A stretch of 64,000 nucleotides of DNA from Prochlorococcus sp. AG-402-N08 (GTDB lineage Bacteria > Cyanobacteriota > Cyanobacteriia > PCC-6307 > Cyanobiaceae): NCBI GenBank assembly GCA_003216535.1, contig QCIS01000003.1, positions 95,263 to 159,262 of the forward strand, in the 5' to 3' direction. The notes under the pieces were generated by a model. That model made no database searches. It was given only the letters and a program-made list of their open reading frames with translations, and had not been told where the DNA came from. This document shows positions 1-9,243 of this stretch, one piece after another. The translations under genes were made by a program, and so were the position numbers. Numbering within the stretch: position 1 is the stretch's first letter; each line of letters begins with the position of its first letter.

Positions 1-876
1 CTAAAGAAAAATAAAAATAAATGCATAATTGCTATATCTGGAAACGAAATTATTGGTTATTTGAATATTTTTCCTTTAAACAAAAAAGAGACTTGCTTAA
101 AAATATCTAAGCCCAAGTTAATTAACAGCGAGTATTCTTTAACAGTTAAACAATTAACTTTAGGATTGATAAAAAAATCTATATCAATAAAAGACATCAA
201 AACTTCAAGTTGGATAATTAACGCTGATATAAACAATAATGACCTAATATCAACTGCAAGAGAATTAGGCTTTCAACCCTTAGGAGAGATAATACTTTGG
301 GATGGTTGTTATCTAAATAAATCTATAAAGCAAAATACCCATGGCTATGAATTAATTAATGAATTCCAAAATATTAATAAACAAAATATATCGAAAATAG
401 TGAATTTCATAAGATCAAATCAATCTCCCTTAATAAGAAATACTTTAGATTTTGATCAAGAAGACATTCTTAAAAGAAATAACTCTAAAAGTGGTGCCCT
501 AATATATGAAAATTCTGTTTTATGTACAATTTTAAAAGATGTAAATTATCAAAACGAAGAAATTTATACTTTAACTATAAGTAGATATTGGGATAAGAGA
601 TTCAATTCTATTTTAAAAGAATTTATAAAAAGATTTTTCGAAAAATCTCCTGTTTCATATTTAAAAACCTATAAAGAAAATTCTCAATTAAATCTTTTTC
701 TTGAAGAATGTAATCTCAAAGAAAAAAATCAAGAAATTATTCTTATTAGGAATACAATAATTAAAAATGAAGCAAAACAAGTAAATAAAATAAATCAATC
801 TTTGGAATCAATCTTTGAGAAATTAAGTCCACAAGGTAATCCATATCCATCTCCTTTTCCATTAAAAACAAAGTGA
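1..876 (+). CDS. GNAT-like hypothetical protein (5' partial)
   Basis: The reading frame is open from base 1, so the TTG start at 61 in the ORF track is an artefact of the window edge; the gene begins upstream. About 291 residues are visible. The first part has the pattern of a GNAT acetyltransferase: a strand with '[13 protein letters not shown]', a helix, 'SSWIINADI', then '[15 protein letters not shown]', which resembles the usual terminal helix and strand of that fold. The C-terminal 150 residues are not recognised. The stop overlaps the GTG start of ruvX by four bases (GTGA), so translation is probably coupled. The GNAT assignment is an inference from pattern; acetyl-CoA binding residues were not identified with certainty. 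Confidence 0.6.
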   Translation, partial: LKKNKNKCIIAISGNEIIGYLNIFPLNKKETCLKISKPKLINSEYSLTVKQLTLGLIKKSISIKDIKTSSWIINADINNNDLISTARELGFQPLGEIILWDGCYLNKSIKQNTHGYELINEFQNINKQNISKIVNFIRSNQSPLIRNTLDFDQEDILKRNNSKSGALIYENSVLCTILKDVNYQNEEIYTLTISRYWDKRFNSILKEFIKRFFEKSPVSYLKTYKENSQLNLFLEECNLKEKNQEIILIRNTIIKNEAKQVNKINQSLESIFEKLSPQGNPYPSPFPLKTK

Positions 877-1334
877 AATTTTGCAAACCAAAACCCAAAT
901 CAATTTTGAGTTTGGATATAGGGACCAAAAGAATAGGATTAGCTTATTGTGATCCCCTATGCATAACATCAAATATACTTCCAGCAGTAAATAGATTTGA
1001 AAATCATCAAGAAATTAAAATCATTAGAAATCATATAAATGAATTAAATTTGACTGGTTTTATTGTGGGTATTCCACTTGATGAGGAAGGTCAAATGACC
1101 ACTCAAGCTATTAATTGTAAAAAATACGGTCAATTACTTTCAAATGAATTAAAGCTTCCATTTTCTTACGTCAACGAACATAGTTCAACTTGGGAATCTT
1201 CAAATAGATTTGGAATAAAAAAAGACAAATCTGGTTTGATTGATAGTTTCTCAGCAAAAATAATACTAGAACAATGGATCGAAGAAGGTCCTGAATTAGA
1301 AGAATTAGCTGGTAAACGTCAGATAAAATATTAG
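873..1334 (+). CDS. ruvX: RuvX/YqgF, pre-16S rRNA nuclease family
   Basis: This 153-aa protein belongs to the RuvX/YqgF RNase H-like family, annotated as Holliday-junction resolvase and shown in E. coli to process the 5' end of 16S rRNA. The N-terminal '[11 protein letters not shown]' supplies the catalytic Asp15; 'VGIPLDEEG' follows near residues 65-73. The usual DERLTT segment is drifted here to 'NEHSSTWES' but keeps Glu102, and '[11 protein letters not shown]' keeps Asp124. All three acidic positions survive, so activity is likely. The GTG start overlaps the preceding stop. The next gene is a DUF1292-like protein, an adjacency also known around yrrK/yrzB in Bacillus. Confidence 0.9.
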   Translation: MKFCKPKPKSILSLDIGTKRIGLAYCDPLCITSNILPAVNRFENHQEIKIIRNHINELNLTGFIVGIPLDEEGQMTTQAINCKKYGQLLSNELKLPFSYVNEHSSTWESSNRFGIKKDKSGLIDSFSAKIILEQWIEEGPELEELAGKRQIKY

Positions 1335-1360
1335 TATTAAAAAGGATAGATAATTTTTAA

Positions 1361-1897
1361 ATGAAAGAAACCAACTCAAATGATAATTATGATGCACAGA
1401 CTCTAATATTAAATGACGCAAATGGAAACGAGCTATTTTGTTATCTTGAACAATTAGTAAGTGTTGAAGGAAAAGAATATGCTTTATTAACTCCGGTTGA
1501 TACTCCAGTAAGTCTTTTCAAGATAAATGAAAAAGATGAACCTGAACTAATTGAGAAAATAGACAAAAATGAACAAATACTAAAAAATGCTGAAGCGGTT
1601 CTTCAAGAACATGATTTAAGACTTATTAGATCCGCGGTTACATTAACAGTATCAGGAGAACTTGAAGAACCAATTTACGATGAATTAGAAGAAGATTATG
1701 TTGATGATGATACTGAGAGTTATGAATTACTTGTCAACTTTAATCTTTTTGACCAAGAATATGGATTATATATTCCACTAGATCCTTTTTTTGTTGTGGG
1801 TAAATTAAAAGATAAAGGGGCCTTATTAGTTGAAGATGATGAGTTCGATAAAATTCAACCTTTAATTGAAACTGAGCTTGAAAAAAGTAGTTCTTAA
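1361..1897 (+). CDS. DUF3727 (DUF1292-like) acidic protein
   Basis: The 178-aa acidic protein matches the cyanobacterial DUF3727 family. It seems to hold two related beta-rich units: one around residues 14-54 ('LFCYLEQLVSVEGKEYALL'), typical of DUF1292, and a looser one around 121-160 ('YELLVNFNLFDQEYGLYIP'), joined by an acidic linker. No catalytic motif is visible and the function is unknown. It sits between ruvX and a YqeG-type phosphatase gene with short gaps (26 and 5 bases), so it is probably cotranscribed with them. Confidence 0.8.
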   Translation: MKETNSNDNYDAQTLILNDANGNELFCYLEQLVSVEGKEYALLTPVDTPVSLFKINEKDEPELIEKIDKNEQILKNAEAVLQEHDLRLIRSAVTLTVSGELEEPIYDELEEDYVDDDTESYELLVNFNLFDQEYGLYIPLDPFFVVGKLKDKGALLVEDDEFDKIQPLIETELEKSSS

Positions 1898-1902
1898 AAT
1901 AA

Positions 1903-2397
1903 ATGAGATCTATCCTAAAAGTTAATTGGGATTCAAATTTACCAATATATGCGATTTCTCAATCTGAGTTGCAAAAAAATGGAATTCATTCTTTATTGCT
2001 AGACGTGGATGGGACTCTATTAAATAGAAAATCAAATATGATCCCAAAATCAGTAAAAAATTGGATAATAGAATCTAAAAAACTTTTCTCCTTATATCTA
2101 ATAAGTAATAATCCATCAAAAAAAAGAATCGCAAAAATAGCGAAAGAATTAAATTTAAGGTACAAATACAATGCATCAAAACCAGGAAAAAAAGTAACTT
2201 TGTCTGCTCTCAAAGAAATTGGCAGTGAGCCAAAAAATATAGCCATTATTGGCGACAGAATTTTTACAGATATTATTGTTGGGAACAGATGTAATATAAA
2301 AACAATATTAGTTAAGCGATTAAATAAAAATGGCTTGCCTATAAAATTTAACTTAACTTTGACAATAGAAAGATTAATTTCTTATTTTATAAAATGA
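1903..2397 (+). CDS. YqeG family HAD-IIIA phosphatase
   Basis: The 164-aa protein is a small HAD-superfamily hydrolase without a large cap. HAD motif I is '[10 protein letters not shown]' (nucleophile Asp34, general acid Asp36), motif II is 'LISNN' (67-70), motif III is the Lys in 'ASKPGKK' and motif IV is 'GDRIFTDI' (117-124). This arrangement and length fit the YqeG family, whose plastid relatives include a phosphatidylglycerophosphate phosphatase. A PGP-phosphatase role here is possible but not shown. The last bases overlap the proB start by ATGA. Confidence 0.85.
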   Translation: MRSILKVNWDSNLPIYAISQSELQKNGIHSLLLDVDGTLLNRKSNMIPKSVKNWIIESKKLFSLYLISNNPSKKRIAKIAKELNLRYKYNASKPGKKVTLSALKEIGSEPKNIAIIGDRIFTDIIVGNRCNIKTILVKRLNKNGLPIKFNLTLTIERLISYFIK

Positions 2398-3476
2398 AAA
2401 CTTGGGTTATAAAGATTGGGACTAGTATTTTAAGAGGAACAGATGAAACATCTACAGAAGAAGTTATTGAAACCCTTTCTAGATCCTTTACAAATTTCCT
2501 TTCAAAAGGAAACAAATTAATTTTAGTAACTAGTGGAGCCGTTGGATTAGGTTGCCAAAAATTAAATATTAAAACGAGACCAAATGATTTAAGTACCCTT
2601 CAAGCCACTGCTGCAGTAGGTCAAGTTAATTTAATGTCCTTGTACGATAAAGTATTTAATAAATTAGGTCACAATATTGCTCAAATTTTAATAACTAAAG
2701 CTGATTTCAATTCACGAGAATCCTTTAATAACGCTTCTAAAACTTTAAAAAAATTAATCGATTTGAATGTTATTCCAATAGTAAATGAAAATGACACCGT
2801 AGCAAATGAAGAGCTTAAATATGGAGATAATGATACCCTCTCTGCTTTAGTTGCCTTAGCTATAAATGCTAACAAGCTTATTTTATTAACCGATATTGAA
2901 AATCTATATTCAGAAGATCCACGTAATAATAAAGATGCTCAACCTATTAAAGAAGTTCATAATAGTGAATTAAAAGAAATTAAAGATAAAAATTTTCAAA
3001 ATTCAAATAATGAATGGGGAACAGGAGGAATTTCTACAAAATTAATTTCTGCAGAAATAGCAACAAAAGGAGGAGTAGAAGTCCAACTAGTTGATGGAAC
3101 TAATAAAAAAAATTTAATTGAAATTTTTAATGATAATAAAATTGGAACTTTATTTTTTCCAGTAGAAAAACCTATAGGAAGCAAAAAAAGTTGGCTTTCA
3201 CATGCAATTCAAACCGTAGGTAAAATCACTTTAGATGACGGGGCTTCTTTTGCAATTAAAAAAAAAGGTGCCTCACTTTTAGTAGTTGGTGTTAAGAATG
3301 TAGAAGGAAACTTTACGGTTAATCAGGCAGTTAAAATCGTAAATACAAATAATAAAGAAGTTGCAAAAGGTTTAGTATCAATAAGTAGCGACAAATTAAG
3401 AAGTATCTTAAATAATAAAGAAAATAACAACTCCTCGATAATTGTCGTACACAGAGATGTTCTTGCTCTCTCTTAG
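2394..3476 (+). CDS. proB: Glutamate 5-kinase
   Basis: ProB phosphorylates glutamate with ATP, the first and feedback-inhibited step of proline synthesis, in the cytoplasm. The 360-aa protein has the amino-acid-kinase start '[10 protein letters not shown]', '[10 protein letters not shown]' near residue 45, the substrate loop 'NENDTVA' and 'YGDNDTLSA' near 140, and 'GTGGISTKL' near 215. The C-terminal 90 residues, with '[16 protein letters not shown]', form the PUA domain found in full-length ProB. It overlaps the upstream phosphatase gene by four bases; lpxD follows 19 bases later. Confidence 0.96.
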   Translation: MKTWVIKIGTSILRGTDETSTEEVIETLSRSFTNFLSKGNKLILVTSGAVGLGCQKLNIKTRPNDLSTLQATAAVGQVNLMSLYDKVFNKLGHNIAQILITKADFNSRESFNNASKTLKKLIDLNVIPIVNENDTVANEELKYGDNDTLSALVALAINANKLILLTDIENLYSEDPRNNKDAQPIKEVHNSELKEIKDKNFQNSNNEWGTGGISTKLISAEIATKGGVEVQLVDGTNKKNLIEIFNDNKIGTLFFPVEKPIGSKKSWLSHAIQTVGKITLDDGASFAIKKKGASLLVVGVKNVEGNFTVNQAVKIVNTNNKEVAKGLVSISSDKLRSILNNKENNNSSIIVVHRDVLALS

Positions 3477-3495
3477 AAAAAATTAAAACTGAAAA

Positions 3496-4530
3496 ATGCT
3501 TTTGAGTAATTTAGTTGATCTAATAAAAAAAGGAAATTCAAATTTTATTAGTGCTAATATTTTTGAAGATTTAAATATAGAGGATGCTGCCTCATTAGAT
3601 GATGCAGTTAACCATCAAATATCTTTTTTAGAGGAAAATAATATCCTTAAAGAAAAATTAGATCAAACTAAAGCATCAGTAATAATAACTACTAACAATG
3701 ATGAAATCGTTAGTATCCTTAAGAAACTCAATATATCAAACATAATCGTTAAAAATCCAAGAATTGCATTTGCAGAAGTATTGGATTGTTTATATAAAAC
3801 TATCAATTTCAAAGCAGGAATTCACGCTTCAGCTGTTATAGATAAAACAGCAATAATTGGAGCAGATTGTCATATTGGACCTAATGTCTATATTGGAGAA
3901 AATACTGTAATTGGTGACAATAATCATATTCTTCCTGGATCATCAATTTTAGGCAATGTTCGAATAGGAGATAATAATATAATTCATCCAAATTGTGTTA
4001 TTTATGAAAATACCACTATAAATAATAATTGTGTAATTAATTCAAATTCTGTAATTGGATCTGAGGGATTTGGTTTTATTCCAAAAGATGGCAAATGGGT
4101 AAAGATGCCTCAAAAAGGTGGTGTAAAAATAATGAGTTTTGTAGAAATTGGAACGAATTGTTGTATTGATAGACCCGCAGTAGGATTTACTTTTATTGAT
4201 GAGGGAACAAAGTTGGATAATTTAGTACAAGTAGGACATGGAGTTAAGATTGGTAAGAATTGCGCATTTGCAGCTCAAGTTGGTATCGCTGGAGGAGCAA
4301 ATATTGGAGATGGTGTTATTTTGGCAGGACAAGTAGGCGTCAATAATAGAGTAAAAGTAGGGAATAATGTCATAGCGAGTTCAAAATGCGGGATCCATTG
4401 TGACATAGAAGATGGCAAGATAATTAGTGGTTTCCCCGCGATGGAAAATAAATCATGGCTAAGGAGTTCAAGTATTTTTAAAAAATTACCAGCATTAGCA
4501 AAAAAACTTAGACAATTAGACAATCAATAA
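3496..4530 (+). CDS. lpxD: UDP-3-O-acyl-glucosamine N-acyltransferase
   Basis: LpxD adds the second acyl chain to UDP-3-O-acyl-glucosamine in lipid A synthesis, using acyl-ACP. The 344-aa protein has an N-terminal uridine-binding domain (about 1-105) and a long left-handed beta-helix of hexapeptide repeats (about 108-320) such as 'AIIGADCHIGPNVYIGENTV'. The probable catalytic His248 lies in 'LVQVGHGVKIG'. Cyanobacterial lipid A is simplified, but lpx genes are kept. It is in a plus-strand run between proB and leuB and is probably cotranscribed. Confidence 0.95.
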   Translation: MLLSNLVDLIKKGNSNFISANIFEDLNIEDAASLDDAVNHQISFLEENNILKEKLDQTKASVIITTNNDEIVSILKKLNISNIIVKNPRIAFAEVLDCLYKTINFKAGIHASAVIDKTAIIGADCHIGPNVYIGENTVIGDNNHILPGSSILGNVRIGDNNIIHPNCVIYENTTINNNCVINSNSVIGSEGFGFIPKDGKWVKMPQKGGVKIMSFVEIGTNCCIDRPAVGFTFIDEGTKLDNLVQVGHGVKIGKNCAFAAQVGIAGGANIGDGVILAGQVGVNNRVKVGNNVIASSKCGIHCDIEDGKIISGFPAMENKSWLRSSSIFKKLPALAKKLRQLDNQ

Positions 4531-4558
4531 TTTATTGTTCTATTAAACAAAAATTTAA

Positions 4559-5632
4559 ATGAAGAAATATAAGATTGTTTTATTGTCAGGAGACGGAATT
4601 GGACCAGAGATTTCAGAAGTTTCAAAAAAAGTTTTAAAAATGCTTTCAAAAAAACATAATTTCGATATTGAAATTATTGAAAAATTATTTGGAGGGATAG
4701 CTTATGAAAAATATGGGACTCCTGCTCCAGATGAGACACTAAATCAATGCAAAAAAAGTGATGCTGTACTTTTAGCATGTGTTGGAGGTATTAAATATGA
4801 CTCTCTTTCAAGAGAATTAAGACCAGAAAGTGGGTTACTAAAGTTAAGATCTGCCCTAAACCTTTTCGCAAATATCAGGCCAGTCAAAATAAGAAAATCT
4901 CTCTTAGATGCAAGTACATTAAAAAAAGAAATCGTTGAGAATGTAGATCTTATTGTTGTAAGAGAATTAATAGGGGGTATTTATTTTGGGAACCCAAGAG
5001 GACATATAACAAATATAAAAATCCCAAAAGCTTTTAATACTATGGTTTATAATTCGGCCGAAATAGAAAGAATCACTGAAATAGCAATAAAAATTGCTAA
5101 CCAAAGAAATAAAAAAATATGTTCTGTTGATAAATCAAACGTTCTTGAGGTTAGTCAATTGTGGAGAGATACAGTTTTAAATATCACCTCAAAAGATAAA
5201 AAAATATCACTAAGCAATATGTACGTTGATAATGCAGCAATGCAATTAGTAAGAGATCCTGGTCAATTTGATGTGATTTTAACTAGTAATTTATTTGGTG
5301 ATATTTTAAGCGATTTAGCCGCAATGTTAACAGGTTCTATTGGTATGCTTCCATCTGCTTCTCTAAACAATAATGGGCCAGGGGTTTTTGAACCTGTTCA
5401 TGGTTCGGCTCCTGATATAGCTGGTAAAAACATGGCAAATCCTATTGCGATGCTTTTATCCTCTTCCATGATGTTAAGAATTGGATTAAATGAAGAAGAA
5501 GCCGCAGAAAATTTAGAAACTGCTATTGATAAAGTTTTATCAAACGGATATAGAACAGCAGATTTAGCTGATGGGTCTTCTGAAGTTTTATCTTGCAGTG
5601 AAATCGGAGAAAAAATAATAGATGAAATTTAA
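4559..5632 (+). CDS. leuB: 3-isopropylmalate dehydrogenase
   Basis: LeuB oxidatively decarboxylates 3-isopropylmalate with NAD in leucine synthesis. The 357-aa protein has the expected length and family motifs: 'LLSGDGIGPEIS' at the N-terminus, 'SRELRPESGLLKLR' for substrate binding, 'VRELIGGIYFG', the metal-binding 'NLFGDILSD', and the adenine-binding 'FEPVHGSAPDIAGK'. It is the last gene of the tight plus-strand run that starts upstream of ruvX. An 89-base gap before prk probably holds a new promoter. Confidence 0.96.
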   Translation: MKKYKIVLLSGDGIGPEISEVSKKVLKMLSKKHNFDIEIIEKLFGGIAYEKYGTPAPDETLNQCKKSDAVLLACVGGIKYDSLSRELRPESGLLKLRSALNLFANIRPVKIRKSLLDASTLKKEIVENVDLIVVRELIGGIYFGNPRGHITNIKIPKAFNTMVYNSAEIERITEIAIKIANQRNKKICSVDKSNVLEVSQLWRDTVLNITSKDKKISLSNMYVDNAAMQLVRDPGQFDVILTSNLFGDILSDLAAMLTGSIGMLPSASLNNNGPGVFEPVHGSAPDIAGKNMANPIAMLLSSSMMLRIGLNEEEAAENLETAIDKVLSNGYRTADLADGSSEVLSCSEIGEKIIDEI

Positions 5633-5721
5633 AAAAAAATTAATAAATAAAAAAATATTTTCAAGTAAAACATAAAGTTGGCATATGACCTGTCAGAATC
5701 ATTAGATATTGTTTTTAAAAA

Positions 5722-6621
5722 ATGTCAAAACGTCATCCAGTAGTCGCTGTAACAGGATCTTCAGGAGCAGGAACAAGTACTGTAAAAAGAGCCTTTGAGC
5801 ATATTTTTGCAAGAGAAGATATTGTTCCCGCAGTTGTAGAAGGTGATAGTTATCATAGGTTTGAAAGAATGCCTATGAAAAAAGCTATGGCAGAGGCTCT
5901 TTCAAAAGGCGAAAATTTTTCTCACTTTGGCCCAGAGGCTAATCTTTTTGACAAGCTAGAAGAACTTTTTAAAATCTATGGTGAAACTGGTGGAGGGAAG
6001 AAAAGATATTATCTACATAGTCCTGAAGAAGCGGAAGAACATAATATAAGACTTGGGACATCCTTAGAACCGGGACAATTTACTCCATGGGAAGATATTC
6101 CTGAGGAAACAGACGTACTTTTTTATGAGGGGTTACATGGTGGAGTGGAAGGCGATGGATACAATGTGGCATCTTATGCTGATTTACTTGTTGGCGTTGT
6201 TCCGATAACAAATTTAGAGTGGATTCAAAAAATCCATAGAGATAACGCAGAAAGAGGTTACTCAGCTGAAACCATTGTGGATACTATATTGAGAAGAATG
6301 CCTGATTATATAAATCACATTTGTCCACAATTCAGCAAAACAGATATTAATTTCCAAAGAATTCCCACAATTGACACTTCCAATCCTTTCATATGCAGGA
6401 ATATTCCAACTCCTGATGAGAGCTTTGTGATCATACATTTCAGAAAAGGTGCAAGAGAGAAATGGGGTATTGATTTTCAATACTTGCTTGGAATGATTCA
6501 CGATTCATTTATGTCAAGTCCAACCAGCATCGTTGTAAATGGCGGGAAAATGGGTTTCGCAATGGAACTTATTCTTACTCCAATAATTCATAAAATGATT
6601 GAGGAGAAAAATAAAGGATAA
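5722..6621 (+). CDS. prk: Phosphoribulokinase, class I (proteobacterial type)
   Basis: PRK makes ribulose 1,5-bisphosphate from ribulose 5-phosphate and ATP, the Calvin-cycle step before RuBisCO. The P-loop is 'GSSGAGTST' (12-20), followed by 'EGDSYHRF' (Asp42), 'FYEGLHGG' (Glu135), 'LEWIQKIHRD' and 'INFQRIPTIDTSNPF'. These, and the 299-aa length, are those of class I PRK known from Rhodobacter, not the class II enzyme of plants and most cyanobacteria. The P-loop cysteine of class II ('GCGKST') is absent, so the classic thioredoxin/CP12 disulfide cannot form there. It stands alone between leuB and accD. Confidence 0.95.
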   Translation: MSKRHPVVAVTGSSGAGTSTVKRAFEHIFAREDIVPAVVEGDSYHRFERMPMKKAMAEALSKGENFSHFGPEANLFDKLEELFKIYGETGGGKKRYYLHSPEEAEEHNIRLGTSLEPGQFTPWEDIPEETDVLFYEGLHGGVEGDGYNVASYADLLVGVVPITNLEWIQKIHRDNAERGYSAETIVDTILRRMPDYINHICPQFSKTDINFQRIPTIDTSNPFICRNIPTPDESFVIIHFRKGAREKWGIDFQYLLGMIHDSFMSSPTSIVVNGGKMGFAMELILTPIIHKMIEEKNKG

Positions 6622-6763
6622 CTTAGTTTTCTAGAATCAACTCAAATTCTTATATTTTTTCTAATGATTAAGGAGTTTCTAATCTATAAAATCTCAAATA
6701 TTTATATATCTTTCTTGATAAAAGTACCTTACTTAGATTTAAATAGAAAAAACAGGTAACGTT

Positions 6764-7645
6764 GTGTCATTAATCGACTGGTTTGCCGCAAGGCGTAAAG
6801 ATCAATTTGTTGGGAAAGTTTCACAAGATAATGACGAGGGAGATGGTTTGTGGGTTAAATGTTCCGAATGTTCGCAAGTAGCCTATAGAAAAGACTTAAT
6901 TTCAAATTTCAATGTTTGTAGTAATTGTGGCCACCATAATAGAATTAATAGCGATGAAAGGATAAATATAATTGCTGATAAAAATTCATTCAAAGAGTTT
7001 GATAGTTCACTAAGTCCTACAGATCCTTTAGGTTTTAAAGATAGAAGGTCTTATGCTGATCGAATTAAAGAAAGTCAAGCAGGTACAGGTTTAAGAGATG
7101 GAGTGGTAACAGGCATCTGTTCTGTAAATTCCATGCCTTTAGCATTAGCTGTTATGGATTTTAGATTTATGGGAGGATCAATGGGTTCAGTAGTTGGTGA
7201 AAAAATTACAAGAATAATTGAGAGAGCAACATTAGAAAATTTTCCAATTCTTATTGTTTGCGCATCAGGCGGAGCAAGGATGCAAGAAGGCATGTTAAGT
7301 CTCATGCAAATGGCAAAAATATCTGGAGCACTAAAAAAACATAAAGAAAAAAATCTTCTATATATGCCCTTATTAACTCATCCAACCACTGGGGGAGTAA
7401 CAGCAAGCTTTGCAATGTTAGGTGATTTAATTTTGGCGGAACCTAAAGCTCTTATTGGATTTGCTGGAAGAAGGGTTATAGAACAAACTTTAAGAGAAAA
7501 ATTACCAGATAATTTTCAAACAGCTGAATATCTGCTTGAACATGGTTTTGTTGATGTAATTGTTAAAAGGAAAGATCTCAAGGATACTCTTACTAAAATT
7601 TTAAAAATTCATGGTGTAAAAGAACTTGCAAAAGCAAATATATAA
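6764..7645 (+). CDS. accD: Acetyl-CoA carboxylase carboxyltransferase beta subunit
   Basis: AccD with AccA transfers the carboxyl group from carboxybiotin to acetyl-CoA, making malonyl-CoA for fatty acids. The 293-aa protein has the N-terminal four-cysteine zinc finger (Cys33, Cys36, Cys52, Cys55; 'CSECSQ...CSNC') and the crotonase-like fold with '[12 protein letters not shown]', '[11 protein letters not shown]' and '[11 protein letters not shown]'. It starts with GTG at 6764; the preceding 140 bases carry no convincing gene. The next gene begins two bases after the stop. Confidence 0.96.
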   Translation: MSLIDWFAARRKDQFVGKVSQDNDEGDGLWVKCSECSQVAYRKDLISNFNVCSNCGHHNRINSDERINIIADKNSFKEFDSSLSPTDPLGFKDRRSYADRIKESQAGTGLRDGVVTGICSVNSMPLALAVMDFRFMGGSMGSVVGEKITRIIERATLENFPILIVCASGGARMQEGMLSLMQMAKISGALKKHKEKNLLYMPLLTHPTTGGVTASFAMLGDLILAEPKALIGFAGRRVIEQTLREKLPDNFQTAEYLLEHGFVDVIVKRKDLKDTLTKILKIHGVKELAKANI

Positions 7646-7646
7646 A

Positions 7647-8039
7647 ATGAGAATTATTTCAAATTTCTTTTATTTTTCTTTAAGCCTTTTATTTTTTATT
7701 TTAAATTTTTCTTCCTACTCATATGCAATAGGAAATGTTGACTGGGTCCTCCTAAAAGAGAATAATGAAGGAAGAGAATGGCTTGATAAAGGGAGTATTA
7801 AATCGCTTCCAAATGGTGAAATAAGTGTGTTAACAAAGTTCTTTAAAAATCCAACTAATTCTGATGATAATGGAGAGTTATCACTTTATGTAATGAGAAT
7901 TAATTGCGATGAAAAAAAGTTCAAAGATACTTCAATAAATGGAATTCCTAAATTCAATTCAAAATGGCAGACTTCTAATAATGATGAACTTATAGATGTT
8001 GTTATTGAAAATAGCTGTTCAGAGTTTATTAATAAATAA
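7647..8039 (+). CDS. Small secreted hypothetical protein
   Basis: The ORF track starts at 7626 inside accD. The ATG at 7647, one base after the accD stop, gives a better 130-aa protein that opens directly with a signal peptide ('MRIISNFFYFSLSLLFFIL', cleavage probably after 'SYA'). The mature part starts 'IGNVDWVLLKENNEGREWLD' and has two or three cysteines; it resembles small periplasmic or lumenal cyanobacterial proteins without assigned function. It is tightly placed between accD and an oxidoreductase gene, so probably shares their transcript. Function unknown. Confidence 0.75.
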   Translation: MRIISNFFYFSLSLLFFILNFSSYSYAIGNVDWVLLKENNEGREWLDKGSIKSLPNGEISVLTKFFKNPTNSDDNGELSLYVMRINCDEKKFKDTSINGIPKFNSKWQTSNNDELIDVVIENSCSEFINK

Positions 8040-8041
8040 GA

Positions 8042-9139
8042 ATGAATACTAAAAATAAAAAATTAAAAATAGCAATCGCTGGACTTGGGTTTGGTAAAAA
8101 AGTTCATTTAGAGGCACTAAAAGAGTCAGATTATTTAAAGCCTGTAGCTATTTATCATTACGAGAAAAAGCAAAAATCGATTTTAGAGAAAGAAATGGGA
8201 CTAGAGTTTTTTTATAATTGGGAAGACTTAGTTAAATCTCCAGAAATTGATGGAATTATTATTGCTACTCCTCCTGAATCAAGATTTAAATTAGCAAAAC
8301 AAGCGCTTGAGAATAATAAAAATTTGCTATTGGAAAAACCCGTTGCAATATCGTCCTCTGAAATAGAAGAGCTTCAGAGAATATCTTTGATTAATAACTT
8401 AAGCGTATGTGTTGATTTCGAATATAGAGCAGTACCCCTTTTTCTTCAAACAAAAAAACTTATTAATGAACAAATTTTAGGAGATATATATTTAGTCAAA
8501 TTAGATTGGTTAATGGGCAGTAGATCCGATCCTAAAAGAGCTTGGAATTGGTATTCTTTGGGAGAAAAAGGTGGAGGAGTTATTGGCGCCTTAGGTACTC
8601 ATGCATTTGATATGTTGAATTGGTTTTTTGGAGAATCAATAAATGTATCTGGTAAGTTAGCAACATCAATCAAAAAAAGACCTTTACCTAATTCATCTGA
8701 TTTAAAAGATGTTACTAGCGAGGATGTTTGTCTCGCTAATTTAGAAATATCAAACTACAGCTCCAATCTTATTCCATGTCAGGTATCATTATCATCGATT
8801 TCTAAAAACGGAAGAGGATTTAGTTTAGAAATATATGGAAGCGAAGGTTCACTTATTCTTAAAAGCGAAAACCAAAAAGATTATGTCCATGGTTTTAATT
8901 TGAAATATTCAAACAAAGAAAATAAAATACAAAATTTAACTGCAGATTTAAGTTTTAATTTTGAAAAAACATGGACTGATGGGAGAATAGCTCCAATTTT
9001 GAGAATTCAAAATTTATGGGCTGAGAGTATTTTTAATAAAACACCTATCATTCCAGGATTATGCGAAGGACTTGCTAGTCATAAAGTTTGCGAAGCCATA
9101 AGAGAATCTTCGAAAAGCGGATTAAGAATCAAAATTTAA
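8042..9139 (+). CDS. Gfo/Idh/MocA family oxidoreductase
   Basis: This 365-aa protein is an NAD(P)-dependent dehydrogenase of the Gfo/Idh/MocA family. The Rossmann motif is 'IAIAGLGFGKKVH' (10-22), 'IIIATPPESR' follows near 72-81, and the family signature 'LLLEKPVA' has Lys99 in the EKP motif. The C-terminal alpha/beta domain has 'GGGVIGALGTHAFDML', where His is part of the substrate site. Substrates in this family are sugars, inositols or biliverdin; the substrate here cannot be told. It starts two bases after the preceding stop and is the end of the plus-strand run. Confidence 0.85.
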   Translation: MNTKNKKLKIAIAGLGFGKKVHLEALKESDYLKPVAIYHYEKKQKSILEKEMGLEFFYNWEDLVKSPEIDGIIIATPPESRFKLAKQALENNKNLLLEKPVAISSSEIEELQRISLINNLSVCVDFEYRAVPLFLQTKKLINEQILGDIYLVKLDWLMGSRSDPKRAWNWYSLGEKGGGVIGALGTHAFDMLNWFFGESINVSGKLATSIKKRPLPNSSDLKDVTSEDVCLANLEISNYSSNLIPCQVSLSSISKNGRGFSLEIYGSEGSLILKSENQKDYVHGFNLKYSNKENKIQNLTADLSFNFEKTWTDGRIAPILRIQNLWAESIFNKTPIIPGLCEGLASHKVCEAIRESSKSGLRIKI

Positions 9140-9243
9140 GGCTATAACACTTATATGTAGCAATTATCACTCGATAAAGTATTGGATTGATTTTATTTTT
9201 TCTTCATATTCTGGAAAAATCAATTGAACTGATTTATTAAAGA

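Noticed and set aside
6664-6759. 31-codon ORF between prk and accD
   Set aside because: Short, AT-rich composition, no motif; the gap more likely holds the accD promoter.
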